From NCBI GenBank assembly GCA_964540755.1, contig CAZIOB010000045.1:1-64000 (forward strand): 64,000 nt of DNA, read 5' to 3'. This DNA is from JAAYJR01 sp964540755. Its GTDB lineage: Bacteria > Bacteroidota > Bacteroidia > Bacteroidales > Prolixibacteraceae. How positions within the stretch are numbered: position 1 is the first letter of the stretch; each line of letters starts with the position of its first letter. Position numbers and translations under genes: made by a program. The notes beneath the pieces were generated by a model. That model did not search any database. It saw only the letters and a program-made list of their open reading frames with translations, and had not been told where the DNA came from. Positions 26,577 through 35,138 of this stretch are shown one piece after another.

Positions 26577-27269
26577 ATGAAAAAATTAGTTGCTGAATTT
26601 ATTGGAACTTTGTGGTTAGTATTGGGCGGATGTGGAAGCGCTGTTTTAGCAGCAGCATTCCCTCAACTCGGAATTGGTTTTGCCGGTGTAGCTCTGGCAT
26701 TTGGGTTAACTGTTCTTACAATGGTTTATGCTATAGGGCATATATCAGGCTGTCACCTGAATCCTGCTGTTTCAGTGGGCTTATGGATTGGCGGACGTTT
26801 TGATAAAAGAGAAGTATTGCCGTACATTGTAGCACAGGTATTAGGAGGAATTGCAGGTGCTGCTATCCTTTATATTATTGCATCCGGACAATCAGGATTT
26901 GAAACAGGCGGATTTGCAGCAAATGGTTATGCGGAACATTCCCCGGGAGGGTACAATATGCTTGCCGCCCTGGTTACAGAAATTGTAATGACCTTTATGT
27001 TTCTGATTGTAATTTTAGGAGCAACACATCCAAAAGCGCCAAAAGGATTCGCAGGATTGGCTATCGGTCTGGCTTTAACACTTATTCATCTAATCAGTAT
27101 CCCTGTTACAAATACTTCGGTAAATCCGGCACGAAGCACAAGCCAGGCTTTATTTGTGGGCGACTGGGCATTAGGACAATTATGGTTGTTTTGGATTGCG
27201 CCTATAATAGGTGCGATTTTAGCGGGATTAGTTTATAAAATGATTTCACCTGAAAACAAACAAGATTGA
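26577..27269 (+). CDS. aqpZ: Aquaporin Z
   Basis: A 230-residue six-helix channel with both NPA loops: HLNPAVSVG (Asn62-Ala64) and NTSVNPARS (Asn183-Ala185). The selectivity filter is readable as Phe42, His171, Thr180 and Arg186, the water-selective combination of AqpZ rather than a glycerol facilitator. GHISGCHLNP has Cys where E. coli AqpZ has Gly. It moves water across the inner membrane. Together with mscS and the GlsB-like protein it suggests an osmotic-adaptation cluster. The gap to the next gene holds no clear terminator. Confidence 0.95.
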   Translation: MKKLVAEFIGTLWLVLGGCGSAVLAAAFPQLGIGFAGVALAFGLTVLTMVYAIGHISGCHLNPAVSVGLWIGGRFDKREVLPYIVAQVLGGIAGAAILYIIASGQSGFETGGFAANGYAEHSPGGYNMLAALVTEIVMTFMFLIVILGATHPKAPKGFAGLAIGLALTLIHLISIPVTNTSVNPARSTSQALFVGDWALGQLWLFWIAPIIGAILAGLVYKMISPENKQD

Positions 27270-27468
27270 AAGTTAAGATGCACGGGCGGATTAATTAATA
27301 AAAATCTTCCATACTTTCGGGCTCCTTCAGTGAAACATTGAAAAACATACAACATCAACGGGATTTGAATTTTAGACCCCACATGCCCTATAACCAGGCC
27401 CTAAAAGAACATGCCCAAAGTACATGAGTTCTTAAGTTACAAGGAAAATCCTTTTTTAAGCAACAAAA

Positions 27469-27849
27469 TTAAATAAGGATTAAGATCAGGATAATAATAA
27501 TCAAGGCTCCTGTTGAAATATATATACCACTTCTGTTGCCATCTGAAGCATTTGCTTCAGAATAAGCCTCATTGTCAGTTTTACTGTATCTCTTAAGTTC
27601 TTTTTTAATGTTTCGAACCTCTTTTCTTAATTCTTTTTTTTCTGAAGAACTTAATTCGGATCCCTCTAATTCACTAATCTCTATTAACCTGTTGTTCAGA
27701 TTTTTGACTTCCATGATTACATTGGCTGATGATTCAGATTTGACCTCATCAGATAAATTTTTCGAATCAATTTCGTTTCCACAAAGCTGACCAGGCAGGA
27801 AGCTTAAAGGAAATATTAAAATAACCAGGTATAAAAAGTGCTTTTTCAT
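27469..27849 (-). CDS. Small exported protein with coiled coil and C-terminal membrane anchor
   Basis: Not assigned to a family. Residues 1-24 form a signal peptide (ends near GNEID). Residues about 45-95 are charged and heptad-like (VMEVKNLNNRLIEISELE, then KKELRKEVRNIKKELKRY), suggesting a coiled coil. The last 18 residues are a hydrophobic stretch (GALIIIILILILI), probably a membrane anchor or hairpin. A similar layout is seen in small Bacteroidota proteins of unknown role. Next upstream on the same strand is the DUF5652-like gene. Confidence 0.55.
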   Translation of the reverse strand: MKKHFLYLVILIFPLSFLPGQLCGNEIDSKNLSDEVKSESSANVIMEVKNLNNRLIEISELEGSELSSSEKKELRKEVRNIKKELKRYSKTDNEAYSEANASDGNRSGIYISTGALIIIILILILI

Positions 27850-27886
27850 AATAATTAAATTTCAATTGTTTATATTAATATAAGTA

Positions 27887-28105
27887 TTATTTTTCATTTA
27901 TATCAGCTTTTTTTCTTTGAATAAGTATATAAATGATAGGCAAAATACCTACGGTGTTTAAAATGCCAATGAGGATAAACCAGACTAAATGATTGTTTCT
28001 TGCTGATTTCCATAAAGCGATAAGTTTCCAAATGGCTTCCCAGACTATCAGTATCAATAAAAGGACAATAAGCCACGGGGAAAGGGTAGAAAATTCTTGT
28101 TCCAT
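27887..28105 (-). CDS. DUF5652-like two-helix membrane protein
   Basis: A 72-residue protein with two membrane helices (about 10-32 and 41-62) joined by WKSARNNHLVWF and ending in RKKADINEK. The pattern WKLIALWKSARNNHLVWFIL followed by NTVGILPIIYIL is typical of DUF5652 family proteins. Function unknown. It lies 37 bases upstream of the coiled-coil gene on the same strand, so both may be one transcript. Confidence 0.7.
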   Translation of the reverse strand: MEQEFSTLSPWLIVLLLILIVWEAIWKLIALWKSARNNHLVWFILIGILNTVGILPIIYILIQRKKADINEK

Positions 28106-28300
28106 AGGATTGAATATTATAATGTTAATTAATTTTTTAAATCATATGCTAATTTAAGCAGGCGATAGTTAATAAACAAACAAAAATTAAAATAGCTGAC
28201 AGCTTTTGTGTATTTTTTTACTAACCTAATCCAATATTTTTTAATAATTTAGCATGGATGACAATTTTTAAAAGATTTTGTAAAACTAAAAATCTAAAAT

Positions 28301-28410
28301 GAAACCAGCATATTTGTAAATCATTAGGGAGTATGAATTAAAACTTATTCAAGTTCAATATTATACTTTTTAAAATAATTAATTTTAATCAGATTTAAAT
28401 GAAATCAAAA
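28301..28410 (+). repeat. Dispersed upstream module, copy 2
   Basis: This copy aligns with 17646-17750 and includes the first codons of the GH172 lipoprotein (both genes begin ATGAAATCAAAA). The counterpart of the first copy's TACCTTTG box reads TACTTTTT at 28364-28371, one base off the -7 consensus. The homology stops inside the signal peptide, so it is the promoter/leader rather than the gene that is duplicated. Confidence 0.65.
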
Positions 28411-29514
28411 AACATTTTCAGTACGGTCATTACCGGTATTATAATTATCTGTTTGTTTACAAGCCAGTCATGTATGATTGAGAAGTCAGGTTCAGAGCTT
28501 CATCTTTATGACCTGGGCACAGGATTGGAATCAAGATCTATATCATTTGAAAATCCTACCGGCGAACCGGGCGGCGGGGGGAAGGAAGCTAGCAAACTGG
28601 GAGAGGGACGTAAAGGTTTTCCGGCAAAAGGGATTGCTCCAGGTGAAACTGTTGTTCTTTGTGATATTAATAATACAGGAACAATCAGGCATATCTGGAT
28701 GACGGGAGGATTCAAGGATAAGGCCAAAGCTTTAAGAAGTATGGTAGTCCGTGCCTGGTGGGATAATCAGGAATATCCTTCTATAGAATGTCCGCTTGGT
28801 GATTTTATGGGATCAGCACATGCAAAAATTAATGCTTATCAGTCGGCTGTGCACTCAACAGGAATTAATGCTGCTTTGAACATCTGGCTTCCCATGCCTT
28901 TTAATGAGCATGCGAAAATAACACTTACAAATCCTGGTGAGGAGTCAATTACCCTGTTTTATCAAATTGATTATACTATCGGTGATATACATCCCGATAA
29001 TTTCGGGAGACTTCATGTATGTTTTGTAAGGGAAAATCCCACTACTTTAAAGGAAGATTTTGAATTACTGCCCAAAAGGAAAGGAGAAGGTCGTTATATT
29101 GGGACTGTTCTTGGCATCAGGGCGCTGGAAGGCAACTGGTGGGGTGAAGGGGAGATTAAAATTTATATGGATGGCGATACTGAATACCCCACTATCTGTG
29201 GTACGGGGAGCGAAGATTACGTCTGCCTTTCTTACGGCATGCAGCAAACTCCGTATATGTATCACGGTTGTAGTTGGAATAACAACGGCTTTGTTTCAAT
29301 GTACCGCTGGCATTTGCCTGATCCTGTTTACTGGCAGGAAGAATGCCGCATTACGATTCAACAGATTGGATATAAAAGTGGTTTATATGAGAGGCAGGAT
29401 GACTGGAGCAGTGCTACTTTTTGGTACGAGCCCATACCCAGTGGGCCTTTGCCGGAATTGCCCGGACTGGAAAAACGGGTAGCTGATTTATGGAAAGATG
29501 GATCAAAAGGATAA
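28399..29514 (+). CDS. DUF2961/GH172 family lipoprotein
   Basis: Lipoprotein signal with Cys25 (TSQSC). The body shows the DUF2961 landmarks: GETVVLCDINNTGTIRHIWM, then PLGDFMGSAHA, then NIWLPMPFNEHAKITLTN, the core IKIYMDGDTEYPTICGTGSE followed by DY, and SMYRWHLPDPVYW. Family members now classed in GH172 are difructose or arabinofuranose-type glycosidases that form multimers. At 371 residues the length is normal. It sits upstream of a sulfatase remnant, which suggests an older sulfated-glycan locus here. Confidence 0.88.
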   Translation: MKSKNIFSTVITGIIIICLFTSQSCMIEKSGSELHLYDLGTGLESRSISFENPTGEPGGGGKEASKLGEGRKGFPAKGIAPGETVVLCDINNTGTIRHIWMTGGFKDKAKALRSMVVRAWWDNQEYPSIECPLGDFMGSAHAKINAYQSAVHSTGINAALNIWLPMPFNEHAKITLTNPGEESITLFYQIDYTIGDIHPDNFGRLHVCFVRENPTTLKEDFELLPKRKGEGRYIGTVLGIRALEGNWWGEGEIKIYMDGDTEYPTICGTGSEDYVCLSYGMQQTPYMYHGCSWNNNGFVSMYRWHLPDPVYWQEECRITIQQIGYKSGLYERQDDWSSATFWYEPIPSGPLPELPGLEKRVADLWKDGSKG

Positions 29515-29534
29515 TATTTATTAAACATTTGAAA

Positions 29535-29705
29535 ATCACTTTTCAAAACGACGGGGAGCTTTATGATCTGGAAGCAGACAGAAGCGAGATGAACGTTCTT
29601 ATTGAAATAATGCCGGTAAAAGTCAAAGAACTGGGGAGTTTATGTAAAGACCGGGCAAAAAGAGCCGGTGTAATAACCTGGGGTGATCTGCATCCTGTTG
29701 AATAG
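29535..29705 (+). pseudogene. Sulfatase C-terminal remnant
   Basis: Starting a few codons before GELYDLEADRSEMNVLIEIM and running VKELGSLCKDRAKRAGV to TWGDLHPVE, this frame matches the conserved end of formylglycine arylsulfatases (ELYDLxxDxxExxNL followed by a terminal helix). The catalytic N-terminal domain with the C/S-x-P-S/A-R motif is missing. The remnant begins right after the GH172 stop; the open frame overlaps that gene's end by about 25 bases. This is what is left after a deletion that brought the two together. Confidence 0.7.
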
Positions 29706-29708
29706 ATT

Positions 29709-30290
29709 TTAAATATTGTCCATAGTGAATTTTTTCCCTGTCCTGAATGCCCTCAGATTTAACTGAACTATATTATCACCCTTTTTTTGAAAAAATTGAA
29801 TAATACTGTCCTCGATTTTTATAGGATCAATATGTATGAAAGGTGTTGCAGTTCCAAGCATCACCATATTTGATATACGGCGGCTTCCTGTTTCCCTGGC
29901 AATTTTATCAGCATCGATGACCAGGTAATGAGGTTGCTTTTTTATTTCCTCCATTATTTTATCAAGGTCGGGATAATTGGGGATATTTATAAAAGGTGTT
30001 GAATTTGTTACCAGATAACCGGATTCAGACAGATATGACAGATATCTCAATCCTTCCATTGGTTCAACTGATAAAATAATATCTGCCTCCCCTAAGGGTA
30101 TCAGGTCAGCTGCAATTTTCCGTTCCGATATGCGCAAATGTGAAACAACTGCACCACCACGTTGGCTCATCCCATGGGTTTCGGCTTGTTTTAAAAAAAG
30201 ATTCTCCTTTAATACGGCTTGTCCGAGAATTGCGGCAATTGAAAGAATTCCCTGCCCTCCGACACCGGCCAAAATAATATCCGTCTTCAT
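29709..30290 (-). CDS. iorB: Indolepyruvate oxidoreductase subunit beta
   Basis: A 193-residue PFOR-gamma-type domain protein beginning MKTDIILAGVGGQGILSIAA (nucleotide-binding GxGGQG) and including HGMSQRGGAVVSHLRIS and LIPLGEADIILSVEPMEGLR. This is the small subunit of the thiamine-diphosphate enzyme that converts aryl pyruvates to aryl-acetyl-CoA with ferredoxin. The large subunit gene lies 71 bases upstream on the same strand. The gap between them holds one copy of a leader motif shared with three other genes. The stop lies three bases from the facing sulfatase remnant. Confidence 0.9.
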   Translation of the reverse strand: MKTDIILAGVGGQGILSIAAILGQAVLKENLFLKQAETHGMSQRGGAVVSHLRISERKIAADLIPLGEADIILSVEPMEGLRYLSYLSESGYLVTNSTPFINIPNYPDLDKIMEEIKKQPHYLVIDADKIARETGSRRISNMVMLGTATPFIHIDPIKIEDSIIQFFQKKGDNIVQLNLRAFRTGKKFTMDNI

Positions 30291-30311
30291 GTTTTTAAAA
30301 TTTAATAATTA

Positions 30312-30367
30312 CTTGTAAATAAATTAATTAAAAATTTTAATCATATTATTTGTGAAACGAGTCATGC
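30312..30367 (-). repeat. Shared upstream module, copy before iorB
   Basis: Block A (CTTGTAAATAAATTAATTAA, 30312-30331, then AAATTTT) matches the copies at 20184, 52271 and 58270. The next bases (30335-30367, TTTTAATCATATTATTTGTG then CATGC) are related to block B at 58361. Here the module lies inside the iorA-iorB gap and touches the end of iorA, so it could let iorB be transcribed separately. Confidence 0.55.
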
Positions 30368-31960
30368 ACTTTTTTTTCTTTTTCTTCTTGCTGCAGCCTG
30401 AATGCACTCCTTTCTGAAAATGATTACAGAAACACCCTCATAACTTATTTCTTCTTTGAGTACGCTGACCATTTCATCATGATTTTTCTTCAGGGGTACC
30501 AACACCCTGATATGATCAGGATCAACACCTGTCCCTGTACATATAGATTCAAGTTTCCCATAGGCTGAAGATTCTTGTCCTCCTGTCATTGACACAGATT
30601 CATTATCAGCTATGATTACAACTATGTTTGAATTATCATTAACAGCATCGAGCAATCCTGTAATTCCGGAATGTGTAAATGTACTGTCCCCAATTACGGC
30701 CACCGATGGTGCTAATCCTGCATCTGACGCTCCTTTTGCCATTGTTATTGATGCCCCCATATCAACGCATGAATAAATACATTCATAAGGAGGCATAGCT
30801 CCAAGTGTGTAACATCCTATATCGGAAAAAACCCTGCCCTTTGTGTATTTTTCCATGGCTTTAATTAAAGCTTTGAACATGTCCTTATGTCCGCAACCCT
30901 CACACAGGGCAGGCGGACGACTAACTACCAGGCCGGGTACAGGAGGCCCTGATAAAACTTTTTTACCGAGAGCTTTCGCCACAATATCCGGATTCAGTTC
31001 ACCATCTCGCGGAATAGCGCCGTTCAGCCGGCCCCTGATTAACATTTTTTTACTGAATAATCCTCTGACAGCCTCTTCGACAAAAGGATATCCTTCTTCA
31101 AGAATAAGAACCTCATTGCAGTTCTCTTCCATTTTCGCAATAAGATTTTCAGGTATAGGATATTGAGATATCTTAAGCAGAGGATAAGGGCATTCCCGGT
31201 GATCAAAATTCTCCATTAGATAATTGTATCCAATACCGCAGGTAATAATGCCGGGATTCTCTATTCTGCCCGGTTTGAAAAAATTATATTTCGAATTTTC
31301 AGTGAGCTGTTTTAGTAATTTTTGCTTTTCTAATAATATTTTATATCGTTTCCGGGCATTTGCAGGTAAAAGGATAAACCTGGCCGGATCATCAGGTAAG
31401 TGTATTATATTTTCCCTTGTAATTTCCCGGCGAATTATACCGCTGCGTGAATGTGCGAGACGCGTGGTTATGCGTAACATAACGGGTAATCCCGTTTCCT
31501 CTGAAATCTGAAGACCTTCACGGGTCATTTCATATGCCTCCTGCTGATTGGATGGTTCCAGTACCGGGACCATTGCAAATTTTCCGTAAAATCTTGAGTC
31601 CTGTTCGTTTTGAGAAGAGTGCATGGACGGATCGTCAGCAACTGTTAAAAGCATACCGCCATTAATACCTGTAATAGCAGAATTAATGAAAGCATCGGCA
31701 GCTACATTCAGTCCCACGTGTTTCATGCATACCATAGCCCTTTTCCCGGCATAAGACATGCCCAGTGCCGCTTCATATGCTGTTTTTTCATTGGCTGACC
31801 ACTTGCTGCGAATGGCTTTTTCCCCGGCCAGCTCATTATCCTGTATATATTCGGTTATTTCAGTTGATGGTGTGCCGGGATAGGCATATACTCCTGATAT
31901 CCCTCCGTCGATGGCACCTTGTCCGATTGCTTCAACTCCTAATAACAATTCCTTCTGCAT
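30362..31960 (-). CDS. iorA: Indolepyruvate ferredoxin oxidoreductase subunit alpha
   Basis: The N-terminal PFOR-type domain (QGAIDGGISGVYAYPGTPST) is followed by a linker domain and the thiamine-diphosphate domain, with CEGCGHKDMFKAL and the GDSTFTHSGITGLLDAVND plus NSNIVVIIADN signature (GDS...N). The protein is 532 residues and ends KECIQAAARRKRKKSA. It therefore lacks the C-terminal two-[4Fe-4S] ferredoxin domain of archaeal IorA, so another ferredoxin must carry electrons. Together with IorB it oxidises aryl 2-oxo acids from aromatic amino acid breakdown. A tryptophanase gene is 3.2 kb away. Confidence 0.9.
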   Translation of the reverse strand: MQKELLLGVEAIGQGAIDGGISGVYAYPGTPSTEITEYIQDNELAGEKAIRSKWSANEKTAYEAALGMSYAGKRAMVCMKHVGLNVAADAFINSAITGINGGMLLTVADDPSMHSSQNEQDSRFYGKFAMVPVLEPSNQQEAYEMTREGLQISEETGLPVMLRITTRLAHSRSGIIRREITRENIIHLPDDPARFILLPANARKRYKILLEKQKLLKQLTENSKYNFFKPGRIENPGIITCGIGYNYLMENFDHRECPYPLLKISQYPIPENLIAKMEENCNEVLILEEGYPFVEEAVRGLFSKKMLIRGRLNGAIPRDGELNPDIVAKALGKKVLSGPPVPGLVVSRPPALCEGCGHKDMFKALIKAMEKYTKGRVFSDIGCYTLGAMPPYECIYSCVDMGASITMAKGASDAGLAPSVAVIGDSTFTHSGITGLLDAVNDNSNIVVIIADNESVSMTGGQESSAYGKLESICTGTGVDPDHIRVLVPLKKNHDEMVSVLKEEISYEGVSVIIFRKECIQAAARRKRKKSA

Positions 31961-32554
31961 ATTAATTCATTAAAATTCTTATCCGGGCAATCTAATCTTT
32001 CACATATCAGAAAGATGATCACCAATACTATATGGGAGAAACTGCCTTAATATTCCAAATTGAAGATTGGTTATGTGTTATCTGATAAAGGGGCTGTACG
32101 AATTATTATTTGGTATATATCATTTAACCCGCCTGTCGAAAATATGTATGTTTGTTATTAAAATTCAGACAACATGTCGATTATTTTTGCGGCGTAAACA
32201 CCTATTCTCCCTAAATGTGTTAAAAATTTGACAAAAATATGAATTTAGAATTAAGATGCAATAAAATTTATTTTCATGATAAAATTATTTATTTTTAAAG
32301 GACAGACAGGACTTGCATAAGTTTTAATCTTACTCTTTGTTGATTATAGCGATCATATATCCCGTAGTGTTTACGGATTCAGCCTGGACTCAGGTGAAAT
32401 ACCTGAAGATGGTATTGAATTTTTTGTTGAAGTGGATTTTGAAAATGGTGATACTCTAAGATTTCCTGCAGCCGCTCCTGAATTAAATCAGATTATAACT
32501 GTATTGCCTGATTAATTGTTTGTGTTGTGGAAATATAGTTTATCTAAGGTTTGA
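31961..32554. other. Intergenic region with dispersed repeat and gene remnant
   Basis: Mostly AT-rich. It contains the second copy of the 22-base element (32313-32334, begins TTGCATAAGTTTTAATC) shared with 25765. It is followed by an in-frame coding-like stretch ending at TAA 32513-32515, listed separately. Confidence 0.4.
32361..32515 (+). pseudogene. Protein C-terminal remnant, unidentified
   Basis: One frame reads SRSVYGFSLDSGEIPEDGIE, then FFVEVDFENGDTLRFPAA, ending LPD and TAA at 32513-32515. The frame stays open to about 32321, next to the repeat, but there is no good start. The acidic beta-strand look suggests the tail of a surface or periplasmic protein. I do not recognise the family. 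Confidence 0.35.
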
Positions 32555-33316
32555 TCAGGCTATATCTATTCCCTGTTCTCTCAGATAATTTTTCAGATCT
32601 TGTATTTTGATCTTTCCAAAATGGAATACTGAAGCAGCGAGTAAAATTGTTGCTCCGGCGTCCACAGCCTCTTTAAAATGTTCTGATTTACCGGCTCCGC
32701 CCGATGCAACAACTTCAGCCTGCACAGCATTCTTTATTGCCCTTATGACAGGCAGGTCATATCCGGTCAGTGCGCCATCACCGGCTTTACTTGTTGGCAG
32801 GATAACAGGCACTCCGTAACCATCAACACGTTTTGCCCATTCAATGGCGTCAGTGCCGGTGGCAGTTCTTCCTCCGTCTATATAAACCTCATAGCCGGAA
32901 GGCATATTATAATTTTTATCAACGTCGATAGCAACAGTGACTTTTCCCGGGCCAAAAGCTTTGATCATTTCTTCAATCAGGGATGGATTACGAAAAGCCG
33001 CGCTACTCGTGGATACCTTATCAGCACCGGCATTTAAAATTAATTCGGCTGACTGAACACCGGAGATGCCTCCTCCTACTGTAAAAGGGATGGTGACCAC
33101 TTCCGCAACGCGTTTCACAACATCAATCATTGTAGCACGGTTTTCAACTGTTGCAGTGATGTCCAGCATTGCCAGCTCATCAGCACCTGCTTCGCAATAG
33201 GCTTTCGCACATTCCACCGGGTCACCTGCATCACGTATGTTTACAAAGTGTATTCCTTTTACCACTCGTCCGTTCTGCATGTCCAGACAAGGCATTATTC
33301 TAATTTTCCGGTTCAC
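32555..33316 (-). CDS. hisF: Imidazole glycerol phosphate synthase cyclase subunit, HisF-like
   Basis: A 253-residue (beta-alpha)8 barrel with CLDMQNGRVVKG (Asp12), FTVGGGIS, AIDVDK (Asp131), GALTGYD with Asp180 just before, and VASGGAGKSEHF. These place both catalytic Asp residues and the two phosphate-binding GG loops. The segment before Asp180 reads LPTSKAG, unlike the usual LTSxDR. The gene starts with GTG, whose first base overlaps the preceding kinase's TAG (TAGTG). No hisH or other histidine gene is in the window, so pathway context is missing. Confidence 0.85.
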   Translation of the reverse strand: MNRKIRIMPCLDMQNGRVVKGIHFVNIRDAGDPVECAKAYCEAGADELAMLDITATVENRATMIDVVKRVAEVVTIPFTVGGGISGVQSAELILNAGADKVSTSSAAFRNPSLIEEMIKAFGPGKVTVAIDVDKNYNMPSGYEVYIDGGRTATGTDAIEWAKRVDGYGVPVILPTSKAGDGALTGYDLPVIRAIKNAVQAEVVASGGAGKSEHFKEAVDAGATILLAASVFHFGKIKIQDLKNYLREQGIDIA

Positions 33317-34221
33317 TATTCTTGTTTTAATGATTTCAGTATTTTATCTATTTCATTAATATCATATTCAGGTGTTGCACCAATCCTGCCGGCAACAAAT
33401 GCTCCTGTTGCACAGGCAAAAGAAAGAGCTTCATCAGGTGACCGATGATCTGAAAGCGAAGCAACCAGTCCTGCAAGGAATGCATCACCTGCACCAACTG
33501 AATCAACAGTATTAACCCTGAATCCCCGATGTTCGTAAAATTGATTGTCATAGAATAATATAGCGCCTTTGCTTCCTTTTGTAATACAAACCGCTTTCAT
33601 ATTATATTTCATTGCAAACCATTTTATGTAACTTTTTTCGTCAGTTTCAGTTTTGTTGTACCAATTGGCAAAAATAATCAATTCCTCATCGTTTAGTTTA
33701 ACAATATCGGTTTTTTTCAGAAGTTGTTCGATAACCTCTTTTGAGTCGTATGGTTTTCTCAGATTTACATCCATTACTTTTACTGCATCATGATCGAGGA
33801 TACTTAAAATTGTTGCACGTGACACTTTACTTCTTGATGCCAGAGAGCCATAGATAATAATTCCGGATTCCCGGACTTTGTCCCTTAGAGAGTCAGTCAA
33901 CTCCAGGTTATCCCATGCCACTGGTTTGCAAATCTCATAGGTTGCATTATTATTTTTATCAAGATGAACTATCACTTCGCTGGTCGGAAGACAGGGATCT
34001 ACCTGTATTAACTCAGTTGAAATTCCTGATTTTTCCAGAAATGATTTAAGTTTTTCTCCCTGTTCATCATTACCTACACGACTTGCAACAGATACGTTTT
34101 GGCCAATAGTATTAAGATGTATCGCAACATTCATAGGTGCTCCCCCGGGTTTTGGACCTGACGGAAGGTTATCCCACAATACTTCACCTACACATAAAAT
34201 CTGATTATTTTTTATTTGCAT
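33316..34221 (-). CDS. PfkB-family carbohydrate kinase (fructokinase-like)
   Basis: A 301-residue ribokinase-fold protein: GEVLWDNLPSGPKPGGAPMN (sugar-binding start) at about 12-31, VASRVGNDEQGEKL, and the C-terminal signature NTVDSVGAGDAFLAGL with the catalytic Asp in GAGDAF. The GPKPGGAPMN pattern is that of bacterial fructokinases. It phosphorylates a sugar, probably fructose, with ATP. It is translationally coupled to hisF by one-base overlap, an unusual pairing. Its upstream region is AT-rich without a clear promoter. Confidence 0.88.
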   Translation of the reverse strand: MQIKNNQILCVGEVLWDNLPSGPKPGGAPMNVAIHLNTIGQNVSVASRVGNDEQGEKLKSFLEKSGISTELIQVDPCLPTSEVIVHLDKNNNATYEICKPVAWDNLELTDSLRDKVRESGIIIYGSLASRSKVSRATILSILDHDAVKVMDVNLRKPYDSKEVIEQLLKKTDIVKLNDEELIIFANWYNKTETDEKSYIKWFAMKYNMKAVCITKGSKGAILFYDNQFYEHRGFRVNTVDSVGAGDAFLAGLVASLSDHRSPDEALSFACATGAFVAGRIGATPEYDINEIDKILKSLKQE

Positions 34222-34478
34222 TGTTTTATTATAATTTCAGTTTTTTATTTTAACTTTCAAATCAGGAATTTATACTTTTTATTATAAATTTTTTTGTTTC
34301 ATAGCAGGTTTATTCCGATATAGTTTATTTCAAAAATAAATATAACAAATAATAGATTAAATTATTAAATTCATTCCGGTTATTGTTTTATAAATGAGTG
34401 CCTGTTAATTTAATAATTAGTATGACATATAATTCTGGCAACACCTGTCCTCAGGTAATTGTCTAAATATTTTAAGTT

Positions 34479-34937
34479 ATGGATTCAAAAAGAAATGAAA
34501 ATCTTTCACGATGGATGGCCAAAAACGGCCTGATCTTTCTGCGCATCAGCATTGGCATAGTATTTTTCTGGTTTGGAATATTGAAATTCTTCGAGGGACT
34601 AAGTCCTGCCGAGGGAATTGCAGTCAAAACTATTGATGTACTGACATTTCACTTAATCCCGGAAAAAGTTATTATTTACGGATTGGCTGCATGGGAAGTG
34701 CTTATTGGTATTGGCTTTCTGTTTAATGTCTTTATGCGCGAGACACTTATATTACTGTTTTTGCAAATGATTGGCACTTTTACACCACTGTTTTTGTTTA
34801 CCTCTGAATTATTCAGGGTGTTTCCAATTGCCCTGACCCTTGAAGGACAATATATTGTAAAAAATATTGTAATAGTCAGCGCGGGTATTCTTCTGGGTTC
34901 AAGAATCAGAAACAACAAGATAATTAACTTTGAATGA
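34479..34937 (+). CDS. DoxX-like membrane protein
   Basis: A 152-residue four-helix membrane protein with the DoxX/DUF417-like opening NGLIFLRISIGIVFFWFGIL followed by KFFEG, a second helix pair around IYGLAAWEVLIGIGFLF and LILLFLQMIGTFTPLF, and EGQYIVKNIVIVSAGILLG at the end. The family lies in the inner membrane and is linked loosely to redox stress; the function is not defined. It is monocistronic here and converges on the tryptophanase gene across 200 empty bases. Confidence 0.8.
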   Translation: MDSKRNENLSRWMAKNGLIFLRISIGIVFFWFGILKFFEGLSPAEGIAVKTIDVLTFHLIPEKVIIYGLAAWEVLIGIGFLFNVFMRETLILLFLQMIGTFTPLFLFTSELFRVFPIALTLEGQYIVKNIVIVSAGILLGSRIRNNKIINFE

Positions 34938-35138
34938 CAGTGACGTATAACCGATCACCTGCTTATTTGATCATATGAGTTCTCACTTCTTATTTGATAG
35001 GAAAAATATAACACGAAAGATCGTTAACTCTGACAGAAAAGGCAATTTTGATAAAACAGATATATGATAAATCTGTATAGTAAATTTACCTGTGGAATTT
35101 TTCTGAAATAAAAATTAGTCTGTCATATAACCCTGGAG

